Counted from the stretch's first letter, positions 8,260-18,262 are shown. The stretch: 64,000 nucleotides of DNA from Xenorhabdus cabanillasii (GCF_003386665.1 NZ_QTUB01000001.1:1364001-1428000), one strand, 5' to 3'. Numbers and translations: made by a program. The notes: a model not told the origin generated them from the sequence alone.

Positions 8260-9597
8260 ATGAGCACACTCAATTCTGGCTCTGTAAATCGTCAGGGCTT
8301 ACTTCAGCGCGTGTTTAAATTAGAGGAACATGGCACGACAGTTCGTACCGAGATGATCGCTGGGTTTACAACCTTTCTAACCATGGTTTATATCGTCTTT
8401 GTGAATCCACAAATTTTGTCTGTTGCAGGAATGGATATCAAAGCCGTATTTGTTACTACCTGCCTCATCGCTGCACTTGGCAGTATTATGATGGGAATAA
8501 CGGCAAATTTACCGGTTGCTGTTGCTCCCGCGATGGGACTGAATGCTTTTTTTGCTTTTGTCGTAGTCGGTGCCATGGGTATTTCATGGCAGGTTGCAAT
8601 GGGGGCGATTTTCTGGGGCGCAGTAGGGTTGTTAATCCTGACTATTTTTCGTATACGTTATTGGATGATAGCTAATATCCCCGTGAGTTTGCGCGTCGGT
8701 ATTACCAGTGGTATTGGGCTTTTTATTGCTATGATGGGGCTGAAAAATGCCGGCATTATCGTACCGAATCCAGATACGATTGTCTCTATCGGCAATTTTG
8801 CTTCCCACAATGTCCTGTTGGGTACATTGGGCTTTTTTATCATTGCGATTTTAGCAGCACGTAATTTTCATGCAGCAGTATTGTTTTCCATCGTAATAAC
8901 GACGTTGATCGGGTTTATGATGGGGTATGTGGAATATCAGGGTGTTTTTGATCTGCCACCCAGTGTAATGAGTGTTGTTGGTAATGTTGATGTGAAAGGC
9001 GCTCTGGATATCGCGTTAGCCGGAGTTATTTTTTCTTTTATGCTGGTAAACCTGTTTGATTCGTCCGGTACGTTGATTGGTGTAACCGATAAAGCCGGTA
9101 TTGCTGATAGTAATGGTAAATTCCCGCGGATGAATCAGGCCCTGTATGTTGACAGCATCAGCTCAGTGGCTGGCTCTTATATTGGAACTTCTTCGGTAAC
9201 CGCTTATATAGAGAGTTCTTCTGGCGTTTCTGTTGGCGGGCGTACCGGATTAACTGCTGTTGTTGTCGGTATTTTATTCCTGTTGGTGATGTTTATTTCT
9301 CCATTGGTTAGTATGGTTCCTGCTTATGCTACAGCAGGTGCGTTGGTTTATGTGGGGGTTCTGATGACATCCAGCCTGACACGGGTGAAATGGAATGATC
9401 TGACTGAATCCGTCCCGGCATTTATTACCGCTGTTATGATGCCATTCAGCTTCTCTATTACCGAAGGTATCGCATTGGGATTTATCGCTTATTGCGCTAT
9501 GAAACTGGGAACAGGAAAATGGCGTGAAATTGGTTCTTGCGTTATTGTCGTTACTTTACTGTTTATATTGAAAATGGTGTTTGTGGATGCCCATTAA
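8260..9597 (+). CDS. adeP: Adenine permease (NCS2/AzgA family)
   Basis: A high-affinity purine base:proton symporter of the inner membrane, close to E. coli AdeP (PurP/YieG). About 12-14 helices are visible. Family signatures include AGFTTFLTMVYIVFVNPQIL near the N-terminus, PVAVAPAMGLNAFFAF in the third helix, and the substrate-site stretch LFDSSGTLIGV near residue 260, followed by SSVTAYIESSSGVSVGGRTG. The ATG at 8260 gives 445 residues, exactly the E. coli length, and follows a GGGGAA ribosome-binding site; an in-frame TTG at 8242 is less likely. A PurR box upstream suggests repression when purines are plentiful. Adenine specificity is assigned by recalled similarity; the paralogue AdeQ cannot be fully excluded. 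Confidence 0.88.
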   Translation: MSTLNSGSVNRQGLLQRVFKLEEHGTTVRTEMIAGFTTFLTMVYIVFVNPQILSVAGMDIKAVFVTTCLIAALGSIMMGITANLPVAVAPAMGLNAFFAFVVVGAMGISWQVAMGAIFWGAVGLLILTIFRIRYWMIANIPVSLRVGITSGIGLFIAMMGLKNAGIIVPNPDTIVSIGNFASHNVLLGTLGFFIIAILAARNFHAAVLFSIVITTLIGFMMGYVEYQGVFDLPPSVMSVVGNVDVKGALDIALAGVIFSFMLVNLFDSSGTLIGVTDKAGIADSNGKFPRMNQALYVDSISSVAGSYIGTSSVTAYIESSSGVSVGGRTGLTAVVVGILFLLVMFISPLVSMVPAYATAGALVYVGVLMTSSLTRVKWNDLTESVPAFITAVMMPFSFSITEGIALGFIAYCAMKLGTGKWREIGSCVIVVTLLFILKMVFVDAH

Positions 9598-9633
9598 ACA
9601 CGATGCTGACTAACCTGATATTGTGTTGAGAAG

Positions 9634-9670
9634 AAAAAGCCTGATTGTATACTCACTTTCAGGCTTTTTT
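9634..9670 (+). terminator. Rho-independent terminator after adeP
   Basis: AAAAAGCCTGA pairs with TCAGGCTTTTT across a 14-base loop, and a T-run follows on the + strand. The leading A-run gives a T-run on the other strand too, so it can also stop the convergent glycosyltransferase gene. Confidence 0.85.
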
Positions 9671-9685
9671 GCGGTAACTGGAAGA

Positions 9686-11161
9686 TTATTGAAGATGTTG
9701 ACTGTTTTTAGGCGCAGCAAAGCCGATGCAGACGATCTCAGGTTCCGCACTTGGCTGAGCTTGAAACGTAAATTCTTCTTTGTGGCTGATCGTTAATTCA
9801 GGCCAGGTTGTCAGTGTTTGTTGAAAGTTTTCCTGTGAGCAATCTGTTCCCCTTTTTCCTACCAGTAAAGCACCATATTTCACAATATCGCTCTCTTTAA
9901 TATGGCGGTTGTATATATTGGGTGGTGTACCATTGTCTATTTCCCACGGCTGTATGGTTTGAGGGCGATAATGACTGTAAAACGTCAGCCATTGGTGCAG
10001 ATATTCTCCTCCAACGTAATGCAGTGGTGTTGGGTACAATTCATTCCAGCGCTTATCAAGTTGGCGGGTAAAGGTTTTTATCCCTTCAAACTTTTCGCCA
10101 GCTCCCCGGACATTTGCCAGCATGACACTGGTATAGCCGATAAGAACCAGCACACCAAATAAGGCCAAACCTCGTAATATTCCCAGTAAGGGTTTATGAG
10201 GAGGTACGGTTATCGAACCTGCCAGTAGTGCAGGTGCTACCACCATGAATGGCTGGAGCCATTCGGTCATCCGTCCACCCTGATTAAAAGAGAACCAGAC
10301 ATAGATAATCAACAGGGGTAACAGAATAACGATATTAACCAGCCTGTTGGATTGTTGCTTTGGCCAGCCAATTTTTCCGCCTGACAGATAAATAATCACC
10401 CCTACGATGATGAGGGGATAGAACACCGAAAATACCGCACGTGTAGTATGCAGATTAAACCCATGCTCGATTTGGGAGTCTACCCATTTAAATGCAGAAA
10501 AATCGTTATGTGCCAGCCACCAGACGTTGGGTAATATCAGTATAAGCCACAATGCAATGGCGAGATAAAAGAGTGGTTCCCGATAATGACGCCGTACTTT
10601 GGGAGCAAACAGGGAGAGCAGAAAGACTGAACCAACGATCGCAAGTGAAGAATATTTGCCCATTGTTGCCAGCCCTGTCGCTAATGCGAATGCCAGCCAC
10701 CATTTCGGATGGTCATCAATGGCTTTCAGGAAGAACAACAGTGACCACGGCCACAGCATCACCAACAGGTAATTATCGTTATAAGGAATGATATCGAAAT
10801 TAATGATACCAGACAGATTGAGTGTCAGCATGGCAAGCCAGGCTAATTCAATTTTGCCTGTTAATCGGAAGGCCAGACGCCAGACGCCAAGCATGCCTAT
10901 GGCAATGGCAACGAAATGGGTGAAATACCAGTAAAAGCTGAGAGAAATATGACTAATATAGATCACTGGTAACATTACAGTACCTACCAGCCACGGATTT
11001 TTCGGGGATCCCCATTCGCCATTCATGCCCCAGTTTAAGGCTTCTACAGCATCATACGGAACAGTCGGATCCAGTGAATAACTTGCTATTATCCATAAAA
11101 CGGCATAACCAATGCACCAAAGATACAGAGGAATGCGATAAGAGGTATCGAAGAAACGCAT
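9686..11161 (-). CDS. Membrane glycosyltransferase, GT39/ArnT-like (PMT_2 fold)
   Basis: A 491-residue polytopic membrane protein of the dolichyl-phosphate-mannose-mannosyltransferase/ArnT superfamily. These enzymes move a sugar from a polyprenyl-phosphate donor to an acceptor on the periplasmic face. The first loop after helix 1 contains DPTVPYDAVEALNWG, where the conserved acidic residue (here Asp37) sits in this superfamily. About ten helices follow, then a soluble C-terminal domain (about 365-491) with two Cys (CSQENF and IVCIGF) that could form a disulphide. Single gene, followed by a shared terminator. Its donor and acceptor are unknown; envelope polysaccharide or lipid A modification is a guess. 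Confidence 0.75.
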   Translation of the reverse strand: MRFFDTSYRIPLYLWCIGYAVLWIIASYSLDPTVPYDAVEALNWGMNGEWGSPKNPWLVGTVMLPVIYISHISLSFYWYFTHFVAIAIGMLGVWRLAFRLTGKIELAWLAMLTLNLSGIINFDIIPYNDNYLLVMLWPWSLLFFLKAIDDHPKWWLAFALATGLATMGKYSSLAIVGSVFLLSLFAPKVRRHYREPLFYLAIALWLILILPNVWWLAHNDFSAFKWVDSQIEHGFNLHTTRAVFSVFYPLIIVGVIIYLSGGKIGWPKQQSNRLVNIVILLPLLIIYVWFSFNQGGRMTEWLQPFMVVAPALLAGSITVPPHKPLLGILRGLALFGVLVLIGYTSVMLANVRGAGEKFEGIKTFTRQLDKRWNELYPTPLHYVGGEYLHQWLTFYSHYRPQTIQPWEIDNGTPPNIYNRHIKESDIVKYGALLVGKRGTDCSQENFQQTLTTWPELTISHKEEFTFQAQPSAEPEIVCIGFAAPKNSQHLQ

Positions 11162-11308
11162 AGTGATTGATGTTTATAATATTTGAGTTAAGGTAGCCTG
11201 AAATATTAGCTGAATTCGAAAGAATAAGTGAATGGCATTGGATGTTATAAGTGGATTCTGTTAGATTCCGCCGAAAATATTTTGATAACACGAGTTGAGT
11301 CACAAGCT

Positions 11309-11833
11309 ATGAGTCAATTAAAGAAAAAATCCCCTGCAAAAACGTCAGCGGGTAAGCAAAAAAGAAAAAGTCGTGAAGAGTTGAACGCTGAAGGACGTGA
11401 GCGTAAGCGTCAGAAAAGACAGCGTGGTAATCCAGCCGGTAGCCGTCATAAAGATAACAGTAATCAGAAAAAACAGTCTGGCACAAAGCAGGAACGAGAT
11501 CCTCGCATCGGCAGTAAAGTGCCGGTTCCTTTGAGCATCGGCGAAAAAGCAGCAGTAAAAAAACCAGTAGCAGAGAAGCCTAAAGCAACGCCAAAACCTC
11601 ATTTATCACCGCAGGAAGAGCTGGAAATGCTGGAAAATGATGAGCGTCTGGATAGCTTGCTGGCACGCCTTGAGCAGGGTGAAAAACTCTCTCAGGAAGA
11701 GAATGCCTATGTCGATAGTATGCTTGATCGTATTGATGTCCTGATGGAACAGTTGGGTATTGAGCTGGAAGATGATGATGACAGTGAAAAAGAGCAGCAG
11801 GAAGATATCATGCAGTTGCTGAAAGGGAAGTAA
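11309..11833 (+). CDS. yihI: Der GTPase-activating protein YihI
   Basis: A 174-residue, highly charged protein that stimulates GTP hydrolysis by Der (EngA), a GTPase for 50S ribosome maturation. The N-terminal half is basic and looks disordered (KSREELNAEGRERKRQKRQR, then GNPAGSR). The middle contains DPRIGSKVPVPL, and the C-terminal half is acidic and helical (LSPQEELEMLENDERLD...LDRIDVLMEQLG), ending in an acidic tail. These match E. coli YihI (169 residues) closely. The frame is open upstream to 11228, but the ATG at 11309 aligns with the E. coli start. hemN follows, the same neighbour as in E. coli. Confidence 0.9.
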   Translation: MSQLKKKSPAKTSAGKQKRKSREELNAEGRERKRQKRQRGNPAGSRHKDNSNQKKQSGTKQERDPRIGSKVPVPLSIGEKAAVKKPVAEKPKATPKPHLSPQEELEMLENDERLDSLLARLEQGEKLSQEENAYVDSMLDRIDVLMEQLGIELEDDDDSEKEQQEDIMQLLKGK

Positions 11834-12006
11834 TCCCTGAGAAATAAGTCGTTCCGGTTATAAATTGTTGTGATCATAAAGGCGGGAGCATCCCGGAATA
11901 TACCCAAGATAAAGTGTATAACCATAGTGTTTACATGGTATTTGCTATAGTAATTGGGTAAACTACAGTGGCTATTTGATGGGCTAAAACAGCGGAAGGA
12001 GTAAGC

Positions 12007-13380
12007 ATGTCAGAGCAAGCCATTGTCTGGGATCTGCCTTTGATCCAAAAATACAATTATTCAGGACCTCGCTATACGTCATACCCGACAGCATTGGAAT
12101 TTAACCAACAGTACGATAATACTGCATTTGCACAGGCCGCCGCACATTATCCTGATCGCCCTCTTTCCCTTTATATCCATATCCCATTCTGTCACAAACT
12201 TTGTTATTTCTGTGGCTGCAATAAGCTGGTTACTCGTCAGAAAAATAAAGCAGATGAGTATCTGCAAGCTCTGGAAAAGGAAATTACGGCACGGGCAAAA
12301 TTGTTTTCCCGGAGAAAAGTCAGCCAGATGCACTGGGGAGGAGGAACGCCAACTTATCTGGACAAGGCACAGATCAGCCGATTGATGGCAATATTGCGTA
12401 GTCACTTCCACTTTCTGCCTGATGCAGAACTGTCCATTGAAATTGACCCACGTGAAATTGAACTGGATATGATTGACCATCTGCGCCATGAAGGTTTTAA
12501 CCGCCTGAGTATGGGCGTGCAGGATTTCAATAAGGAAGTTCAGTATCTGGTTAATCGGGAACAGGATGAAGACTTTATTTTCGAACTGGTTAACCGGGCC
12601 CGTGAAACAGGTTTTACCTCTACCAGTATCGATTTAATTTATGGTTTGCCGAGACAGACTGCGGAAAGTTTCGCTTTCACTCTGCAACGAGTGTTGGCGC
12701 TATCTCCTGATCGTCTAAGCGTATTCAATTATGCTCACATGCCGAATTTGTTTGCGGCACAACGTAAAATTAAGGAGATTGATTTACCGGGTGCGGCACA
12801 GAAACTGGATATTTTGCAGCAAACTATTACTACCCTGACAGGTAATGGCTATCAGTTTATCGGTATGGATCACTTTGCCCGCCCTGATGATGAACTGGCT
12901 ATTGCCCAGCGGGAAGGGGTACTACATCGTAATTTTCAGGGATATACCACACAAGGAGAGTGCGACTTACTGGGAATCGGTGTTTCTGCTATCAGCATAC
13001 TAGGTGACAGTTATGCGCAGAACCAGAAAGATCTCAAAACCTACTATGCAGCAGTAGAGGCGCAGGAGCATGCGTTGTGGCGTGGTTTGAATCTGAGGCA
13101 GGATGATTGTATCCGCCGTGATGTGATTAAAGCGTTGATTTGTAATTTCAGGCTGAATTTTGCTGATATTGAGCAGCGCTACGGGGTGAATTTCACGGAT
13201 TATTTTGCTGAAGATCTGCAATTATTGGTGCCGCTGGCGGAGGACGGACTGGTCGAGGTCACTGAAACACAGATTAAGGTATCACCGAAAGGGCGTTTGT
13301 TCATCCGAAATATTTGCATGTGTTTTGACAGTTATTTACGTAATCAGATGCGTCAGAGACAGTTTTCGCGGGTGATATGA
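12007..13380 (+). CDS. hemN: Oxygen-independent coproporphyrinogen III dehydrogenase
   Basis: A radical-SAM enzyme of haem synthesis that oxidatively decarboxylates two propionates of coproporphyrinogen III to vinyl groups without oxygen. At 457 residues it matches E. coli HemN. The 4Fe-4S motif CxxxCxxCxC is at residues 62-71 (FCHKLCYFCGC). The glycine-rich SAM motif GGGTPTYL is near residue 115. The radical-SAM barrel is followed by a HemN C-terminal domain. An AAGGAG ribosome-binding site precedes the ATG. Synteny (yihI-hemN-glnG) is as in E. coli. The product is cytoplasmic and important during anaerobic growth. Confidence 0.95.
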   Translation: MSEQAIVWDLPLIQKYNYSGPRYTSYPTALEFNQQYDNTAFAQAAAHYPDRPLSLYIHIPFCHKLCYFCGCNKLVTRQKNKADEYLQALEKEITARAKLFSRRKVSQMHWGGGTPTYLDKAQISRLMAILRSHFHFLPDAELSIEIDPREIELDMIDHLRHEGFNRLSMGVQDFNKEVQYLVNREQDEDFIFELVNRARETGFTSTSIDLIYGLPRQTAESFAFTLQRVLALSPDRLSVFNYAHMPNLFAAQRKIKEIDLPGAAQKLDILQQTITTLTGNGYQFIGMDHFARPDDELAIAQREGVLHRNFQGYTTQGECDLLGIGVSAISILGDSYAQNQKDLKTYYAAVEAQEHALWRGLNLRQDDCIRRDVIKALICNFRLNFADIEQRYGVNFTDYFAEDLQLLVPLAEDGLVEVTETQIKVSPKGRLFIRNICMCFDSYLRNQMRQRQFSRVI

Positions 13381-13462
13381 GTTGCTATACCATTGCCATG
13401 TATCTGAATAATAATTGGTTGAAATTGATACATACATCCGACTCTGAAATATAGGGGATTAT

Positions 13463-13790
13463 ATGAGCACTGAAATGAAGCTGAATATTACTGATCTACC
13501 CGAAAGGTTGAGAGCAGTCATCAGACAAGGTCAGGCTGTTGTTATTAAGGATGGTGGTAAAGATACAGTTGAGGTAAAGGCTTATCACCGTTTTTGTGGC
13601 GGGCATGTTCCGAAGACAGTTACGAAACTTGAAAAACTCAGGGTAAAGAGATCAGTTGGTGTGCTTGTGAAACCTGAAAAACAATTAAGGCCAATTTGGT
13701 GTTTTAGTCGGAAAATTCTCTGTGCCGACAGAAGAAGAGTTTGCCAGATATGATCGTGAAATTCTTTCCATGTTTGAAGGGAAAGAATAA
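13463..13790 (+). pseudogene. VapB/Phd-like antitoxin with frameshift
   Basis: Remnant of a type II antitoxin. The first frame starts MSTEMKLNITDLPERLR and QGQAVVIKDG, as in Phd/VapB-like DNA-binding antitoxins, and drifts into nonsense after KPEKQLR. The expected C-terminus (QFGVLVGKFSVPTEEEF...ILSMFEGKE, stop at 13788-13790) is in the +1 frame. One extra C in AGGCCAATTT near 13691 would explain the break. It lies 5 bases before a truncated PIN-toxin remnant. The intact pair would have neutralised and autoregulated the toxin; neither gene now looks functional. Confidence 0.7.
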
Positions 13791-13795
13791 TAATC

Positions 13796-13932
13796 ATGCT
13801 TTATCTATTAGATACTCATATTTTGCTCTGGTATTTGGCTGAACCCTCGAAACTGAAGAAAGAAGTTAATGAATTATTGAGGGACACTGAAAATGAAATT
13901 TATTTCAGTGCTGTCAGTATTCAGGAAATCAA
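13796..13932 (+). pseudogene. PIN-domain (VapC-like) toxin, 3' truncated
   Basis: The first 45 codons encode the start of a PIN-domain ribonuclease: MLYLLDTHILLWYL with the first metal-binding Asp (Asp6), and FSAVSIQEI with the conserved Glu. Homology stops at the 3' end of glnG, and the frame then runs antisense through glnG. The remaining acidic residues of the active site are lost, so the gene is dead. A deletion that joined the toxin to the glnG end is the simplest explanation. Confidence 0.75.
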
Positions 13933-15360
13933 TTATTCTAACCCCAATTCCTTCAATTTCCGCGTTATTGTATTCCTTCCCCAACCGAGTAAACGAGCGG
14001 CTTCCTGTTTATGTCCATTAGTGTGTGTCAGGGCACAGTTAAGTAAGGTACGTTCTAATCGCGGTAATATATCAGAAAGGAGATCAACCTGGCCTTCCTG
14101 TAAGGCTTTTTCTGCCCATGCAGCCAATTGCTGTGACCAATCTCCTGATGATGAAGGGAGGGAAACCGGAGGATTATTTGTTTGCTTAGAGGATTGACGT
14201 TCAATTAAATCAGTCGGTAAATCCTGCACCAGAATTTCCTTACTGGCTGCCATCACGGTCAGCCAGCGACAAACATTCTCCAACTGACGGACATTTCCAG
14301 ACCATGACAGGCGCATCAGAGCGGTTTCGGTATCAGGATGTAGTGTTTTCGCTTCAACGCCCAGCTCTTTGGCTGTTTGTTGCAGAAAATGTTGTGCCAG
14401 ACGGGGGATATCTTCTGCACGATCCCGCAAAGGTGGCAATTGTACGCGGATCACGTTCAGACGATGATAGAGATCTTCACGGAATTTACCCTCTTTAACC
14501 CGTTGCTCAAGGTACTGGTGGGTCGCTGCAATAATTCGTACATCAACTTTTACTGGTGCATAGCCACCTACGCGATAGAATTGCCCTTCTGCCAGAACGC
14601 GCAAAAGGCGCGTTTGGATATCCAGTGGCATATCGCCGATTTCATCCAGAAACAGTGAGCCCCCATTAGCTTGCTCAAAACGTCCGTGGCGAACCTGATT
14701 GGCACCGGTGAAAGCCCCTTTTTCGTGACCAAATAATTCTGACTCGATTAAATCTTTTGGGATTGCAGCCATATTCAAGGCAATAAAAGGGGCTGCGGCT
14801 CTTGGACTATGGCGGTGCAGAGCATGGGCAACCAATTCTTTCCCTGTGCCTGATTCCCCATTGATTAAGACGCTGATGGAAGAGCGGGAAAGCCGTCCGA
14901 TAATCCGGTATACCTCCTGCATGGCAGGAGCTTCTCCAATCATTTCAGAGACTGATGACGTTATTTTAGAATTACGGGATGAGTGTTGTTGTTCCCTGGA
15001 ATGACTTAGTGCACGTTCAACCAACGCGACAGTTTCATCAATATCGAATGGTTTCGGTAGATAATCGAATGCTCCGTGTTGATAGGCGCTGACGGCTGCA
15101 TCCAAATCGGAATGAGCAGTCATAATGATGACCGGAAGTTGTGGATAGTTCTGTTTGATTTGATTGAGTAAACTTAATCCATCCAGACCCGGCATGCGGA
15201 TGTCTGACAGCAAAACTTCGGGACAATCTTGTGATAGTGCTGCCAATACGGAATCTGCGTTTTCAAAACTGATGCACTCCATACCTGCGCCACTCAGTGC
15301 TCGTTCAAGTACCCAGCGGATAGAACTGTCGTCATCAACGATCCAGATTTTTCCTCGTTG
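13933..15360 (-). CDS. glnG: Nitrogen regulator NtrC
   Basis: Sigma-54-dependent response regulator for nitrogen limitation, 475 residues. The receiver domain (1-120) has the acidic pocket DDD at 10-12 and the phosphorylation site Asp54 (LLSDIRMPG). The AAA+ domain has Walker A GESGTGKE, the sigma-54 contact loop GAFTGA and Walker B LFLDEIGD. The C-terminal Fis-type helix-turn-helix reads KQEAARLLGWGRNTITRKLKEL. The ATG at 15360 (MQRGKIW) matches the E. coli start. It follows glnL by 11 bases on the same strand. Phosphorylated by GlnL, it activates glnA; its binding sites are visible at 16438-16454 and 18214-18262. Confidence 0.96.
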   Translation of the reverse strand, partial: QRGKIWIVDDDSSIRWVLERALSGAGMECISFENADSVLAALSQDCPEVLLSDIRMPGLDGLSLLNQIKQNYPQLPVIIMTAHSDLDAAVSAYQHGAFDYLPKPFDIDETVALVERALSHSREQQHSSRNSKITSSVSEMIGEAPAMQEVYRIIGRLSRSSISVLINGESGTGKELVAHALHRHSPRAAAPFIALNMAAIPKDLIESELFGHEKGAFTGANQVRHGRFEQANGGSLFLDEIGDMPLDIQTRLLRVLAEGQFYRVGGYAPVKVDVRIIAATHQYLEQRVKEGKFREDLYHRLNVIRVQLPPLRDRAEDIPRLAQHFLQQTAKELGVEAKTLHPDTETALMRLSWSGNVRQLENVCRWLTVMAASKEILVQDLPTDLIERQSSKQTNNPPVSLPSSSGDWSQQLAAWAEKALQEGQVDLLSDILPRLERTLLNCALTHTNGHKQEAARLLGWGRNTITRKLKELGLE

Positions 15361-15371
15361 CATGGTATCCC

Positions 15372-16412
15372 CTATTTCTTGATAGGCAGGTAAATGGAAA
15401 ACTCCGTATGTCCCGGCCAACTGGTAAATTCGATCTTTCCAGAATGTTGATCAATAAGACTGCGGGCAATAGATAAACCTAGTCCGGTTCCTCCCTCATG
15501 CCCACTCACCATCGGGTAGAATAGCGTATCCTGAATACCGGGAGGAATACCTGGCCCATTGTCTTCAATATCAATTCTGGCCGTTAAGCGATAACGCTCA
15601 CCATGTAAGGTGATTTGGAATGCTGTCCGGGTTCGTAAGGTGATTATGCCACCTTCACTACCCAATGCCTGTAAAGCATTGCGGGTAATATTCAATAAAA
15701 CCTGTTCAATTTGATCAGGATAATGGGATAGTTCCGGCAGGCTAGGATCATAATCCTTGATTAATTTGACATTGTCGGGCATTTCCAGTGATACCAGTTG
15801 ATAAACCCGTTCTACCACATGGTGAATGCTCTGGCGGATCTGGGCTCCGGGATGCTGTGGCCCCAATAATCGATCTACAAGGGTGCGAAGCCTGTCTGCC
15901 TGTTCGATAATGACTTGAGTATATTCTTGCAGGGAGGGATCTGGCAGTGTTTTTGCCAATAATTGTGCCGCTCCCCGTAAACCCCCCAGTGGGTTTTTGA
16001 TTTCATGTGCCAGCCCCCGAACCAATTCCCGCGCAGCCGCCTGCTGTGCCTGTTGTATCTGCTCTTGGCTTAAACGGCGCTGGCTATCCATAGGAGCGAG
16101 TTCCAGCAGAATAAACTGTTCGGAAATTGGTTGGGCACTGAGCGACATAACATGTGAGTGATTGTTAATCACTAATAAGACTTCGTTATCCGTAAAACCA
16201 TGCCCACGTATCAGACTGGAACGCATAAATTCCGTATCTAATGAGATATAGCTGAACAATACCGGAAGAGGAGTGCCGAATAATTTATGTGTACTTTGTG
16301 CCAGAAGTTGCATGGCGGAATGATTGGCATAGTGGATAATTAAATCATTATCCAGTACCAACACACTGTTTATCAGTGAATCAAGAATCTGTTCTGCTTT
16401 GGGAAAATCAGC
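15372..16412 (-). CDS. glnL: Nitrogen sensor histidine kinase NtrB
   Basis: The kinase/phosphatase partner of GlnG, 346 residues, cytoplasmic with no membrane helices. A PAS domain (about 8-115) is followed by the H-box ([13 protein letters not shown], phospho-acceptor His near 138) and the ATPase with N-box ([12 protein letters not shown]), G1 (DNGPGIP) and G2 ([10 protein letters not shown]). PII protein (GlnB) normally switches it from kinase to phosphatase. The frame is open to 16442, but the ATG at 16412 follows an AAGGTTGGA ribosome-binding site and fits the family length (E. coli 349). A perfect NtrC site lies just upstream, consistent with autoregulation of glnLG. Confidence 0.96.
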   Translation of the reverse strand, partial: ADFPKAEQILDSLINSVLVLDNDLIIHYANHSAMQLLAQSTHKLFGTPLPVLFSYISLDTEFMRSSLIRGHGFTDNEVLLVINNHSHVMSLSAQPISEQFILLELAPMDSQRRLSQEQIQQAQQAAARELVRGLAHEIKNPLGGLRGAAQLLAKTLPDPSLQEYTQVIIEQADRLRTLVDRLLGPQHPGAQIRQSIHHVVERVYQLVSLEMPDNVKLIKDYDPSLPELSHYPDQIEQVLLNITRNALQALGSEGGIITLRTRTAFQITLHGERYRLTARIDIEDNGPGIPPGIQDTLFYPMVSGHEGGTGLGLSIARSLIDQHSGKIEFTSWPGHTEFSIYLPIKK

Positions 16413-16437
16413 CATTTCTATCCAACCTTTCAGCCTT

Positions 16438-16454
16438 TGCACTTTTTTGGTGCA
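16438..16454. promoter_or_regulatory. NtrC-binding site at the glnL promoter
   Basis: TGCACTTTTTTGGTGCA matches the NtrC consensus TGCACyNNNNrGGTGCA at both half-sites. It starts 26 bases before the glnL ATG, where NtrC represses glnLp in enteric bacteria. Confidence 0.85.
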
Positions 16455-16511
16455 TTGTATCTTATTTGATCATGAATTGGTCACCCACTCTATCGAGAAG
16501 GAAGGTTCAGA

Positions 16512-16538
16512 GGGAAAAGAGCCCATCCGAAGATGGGC
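16512..16538 (-). terminator. Terminator/attenuator between glnA and glnL
   Basis: On the minus strand, GCCCATC and GATGGGC enclose a TTCG tetraloop, followed by TCTTTT. It partly terminates glnA transcription and so keeps glnLG expression lower than glnA. Confidence 0.85.
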
Positions 16539-16591
16539 CAAAAGTTTCACGGCAACAAAATAAAAAGGAACAATTGTAGTGCTTTCAAGCA

Positions 16592-18001
16592 TTACACGCT
16601 GTAATACAGTTCAAACTCCAGAGGATGTGGAGTCATACGGACGCGTTCGATTTCACTGTTCAAGACACCAATATAAGCATCAATTGCATCATCAGTGAAA
16701 ACACCACCGCGGGTCAGGAATTCACGATCTGTATTCAGTGCAGCCAGTGCTTCTTCCAGAGAAGAGGCTACAGTTGGGATCTCTTGGGCTTCTTCGGCTG
16801 GCAGGTCATACAGGTTTTTATCCATTGCATCACCCGGATGTATTTTGTTGATGATACCATCAAGGCCGGCCATAAGCAGAGCAGAGAAGGCCAGATAAGG
16901 ATTTGCGGCCGGATCTGGGAAACGTACTTCAATACGACGGGCTTTACTGCTGGCTACAACCGGAATACGGATAGAAGCAGAGCGGTTGCGGGCAGAATAT
17001 GCCAGCATCACGGGAGCTTCAAAACCAGGTACTAGACGTTTATACGAGTTAGTGGTTGGGTTAGTAAAGGCGTTCAGGGCACGGGCATGTTTGATGATAC
17101 CGCCGATATAGTAAAGAGCCAGTTCAGATAACCCGCCATATTTGTCTCCGGCGAACAGGTTGACACCGCCTTTAGCCAGTGACATGTGACAATGCATTCC
17201 GGAGCCGTTATCTCCGACCAGCGGTTTTGGCATAAATGTTGCTGTCTTGCCGAAAGCATGGGCGACATTATGTACCACATATTTATAAATCTGGGTTTCA
17301 TCCGCTTTTTTGGTCATGGTGTTGAAACGAGTTGCGACTTCGTTCTGACCTGCTGTTGCCACTTCGTGGTGGTGGGCTTCCACAACCAAACCCATTTCCT
17401 CCATCGTCAGGCACATTGCTGAACGCAGATCCTGAGAAGAGTCCACCGGAGGCACAGGGAAATAGCCACCTTTAACTCCTGGGCGATGGCCTTTGTTACC
17501 GCCTTCATAGCGAGTGCCGCTATTCCAGGCTGCTTCGGTATCATCAATATGATAATAAGAACCTGAAATGGAATTGCCGAAACGGACATCATCAAACAGG
17601 AAGAATTCCGGTTCTGGCCCAAACAAAACAGTATCTGCAATATCACTTGCACTCAGGAAATCTTCCGCACGTTTTGCAATAGAGCGAGGGTCACGACCAT
17701 AGCCTTGCATTGTGCCGGGTTCGAGGATATCGCAACGTATAATGAGCGTGGCATCGTCAAAGAAAGGATCAAGCATTGCGGTAGATGGATCTGGCATTAG
17801 TACCATGTCGGATTCATTGATACCTTTCCAGCCTTTGATAGATGAACCGTCGAACATTTTGCCATCTTCGAAGAAATCTTCATCAATCTGGTGGGCAGGA
17901 ATGGTGATGTGCTGTTCTTTACCTTTAGTGTCAGTAAAACGTAAGTCAATAAACTTCACCTGATGTTCTTCAATCATGGACAAAACATGTTCAACGGACA
18001 T
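16592..18001 (-). CDS. glnA: Glutamine synthetase, type I (GSI-beta)
   Basis: Makes glutamine from glutamate, ammonia and ATP; dodecameric, cytoplasmic. At 469 residues it equals the E. coli enzyme. Visible motifs: [17 protein letters not shown] (family signature 1), GPEPEFFLF and VEAHHHEVA (metal-ligand regions), [17 protein letters not shown] (ATP-binding signature), NRSASIRIP, and the adenylylation site [10 protein letters not shown] near residue 398, whose Tyr is modified by GlnE. It is first in the glnA-glnL-glnG operon, is transcribed from a sigma-54 promoter at 18103-18118, and has two upstream NtrC enhancer sites. Confidence 0.98.
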   Translation of the reverse strand: MSVEHVLSMIEEHQVKFIDLRFTDTKGKEQHITIPAHQIDEDFFEDGKMFDGSSIKGWKGINESDMVLMPDPSTAMLDPFFDDATLIIRCDILEPGTMQGYGRDPRSIAKRAEDFLSASDIADTVLFGPEPEFFLFDDVRFGNSISGSYYHIDDTEAAWNSGTRYEGGNKGHRPGVKGGYFPVPPVDSSQDLRSAMCLTMEEMGLVVEAHHHEVATAGQNEVATRFNTMTKKADETQIYKYVVHNVAHAFGKTATFMPKPLVGDNGSGMHCHMSLAKGGVNLFAGDKYGGLSELALYYIGGIIKHARALNAFTNPTTNSYKRLVPGFEAPVMLAYSARNRSASIRIPVVASSKARRIEVRFPDPAANPYLAFSALLMAGLDGIINKIHPGDAMDKNLYDLPAEEAQEIPTVASSLEEALAALNTDREFLTRGGVFTDDAIDAYIGVLNSEIERVRMTPHPLEFELYYSV

Positions 18002-18102
18002 ATGAGTTCTCCTGGTTTACGTAGGCTGGATAAAGCACTGGCTGCCTTATCTTAAGTGGCTGATAGTGTTTTTGTATACAGCCAATTTTTATTGCGATTT
18101 CT

Positions 18103-18118
18103 TGCGAAAAGCGTGCCA
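18103..18118 (-). promoter_or_regulatory. Sigma-54 promoter glnAp2
   Basis: On the minus strand TGGCAC (-24), five bases, then TCGCA (-12) is read. The context TTGGCACGCTTTTCGC is very like E. coli glnAp2. It lies about 100 bases before the glnA ATG. Confidence 0.85.
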
Positions 18119-18213
18119 ACTTTTAAAAGTCATTGAATCTTAGTGTGTATATTTATAAATAGGCGTAAAACTCAGTAAATGGACAAAAGCACAGAGGGAT
18201 CTTTAAGTATATT

Positions 18214-18262
18214 TGCACTAAATTGGTGAATGAAAATGATAATAGCGCACCATTTTGGTGAA
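18214..18262. promoter_or_regulatory. Two NtrC enhancer sites for glnA
   Basis: TGCACTAAATTGGTGAA at 18214-18230 and CGCACCATTTTGGTGAA at 18246-18262 each match the NtrC consensus with one or two mismatches. Their centres are 32 bases apart, the same spacing as the paired E. coli enhancers, and they sit upstream of glnAp2. Confidence 0.8.
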
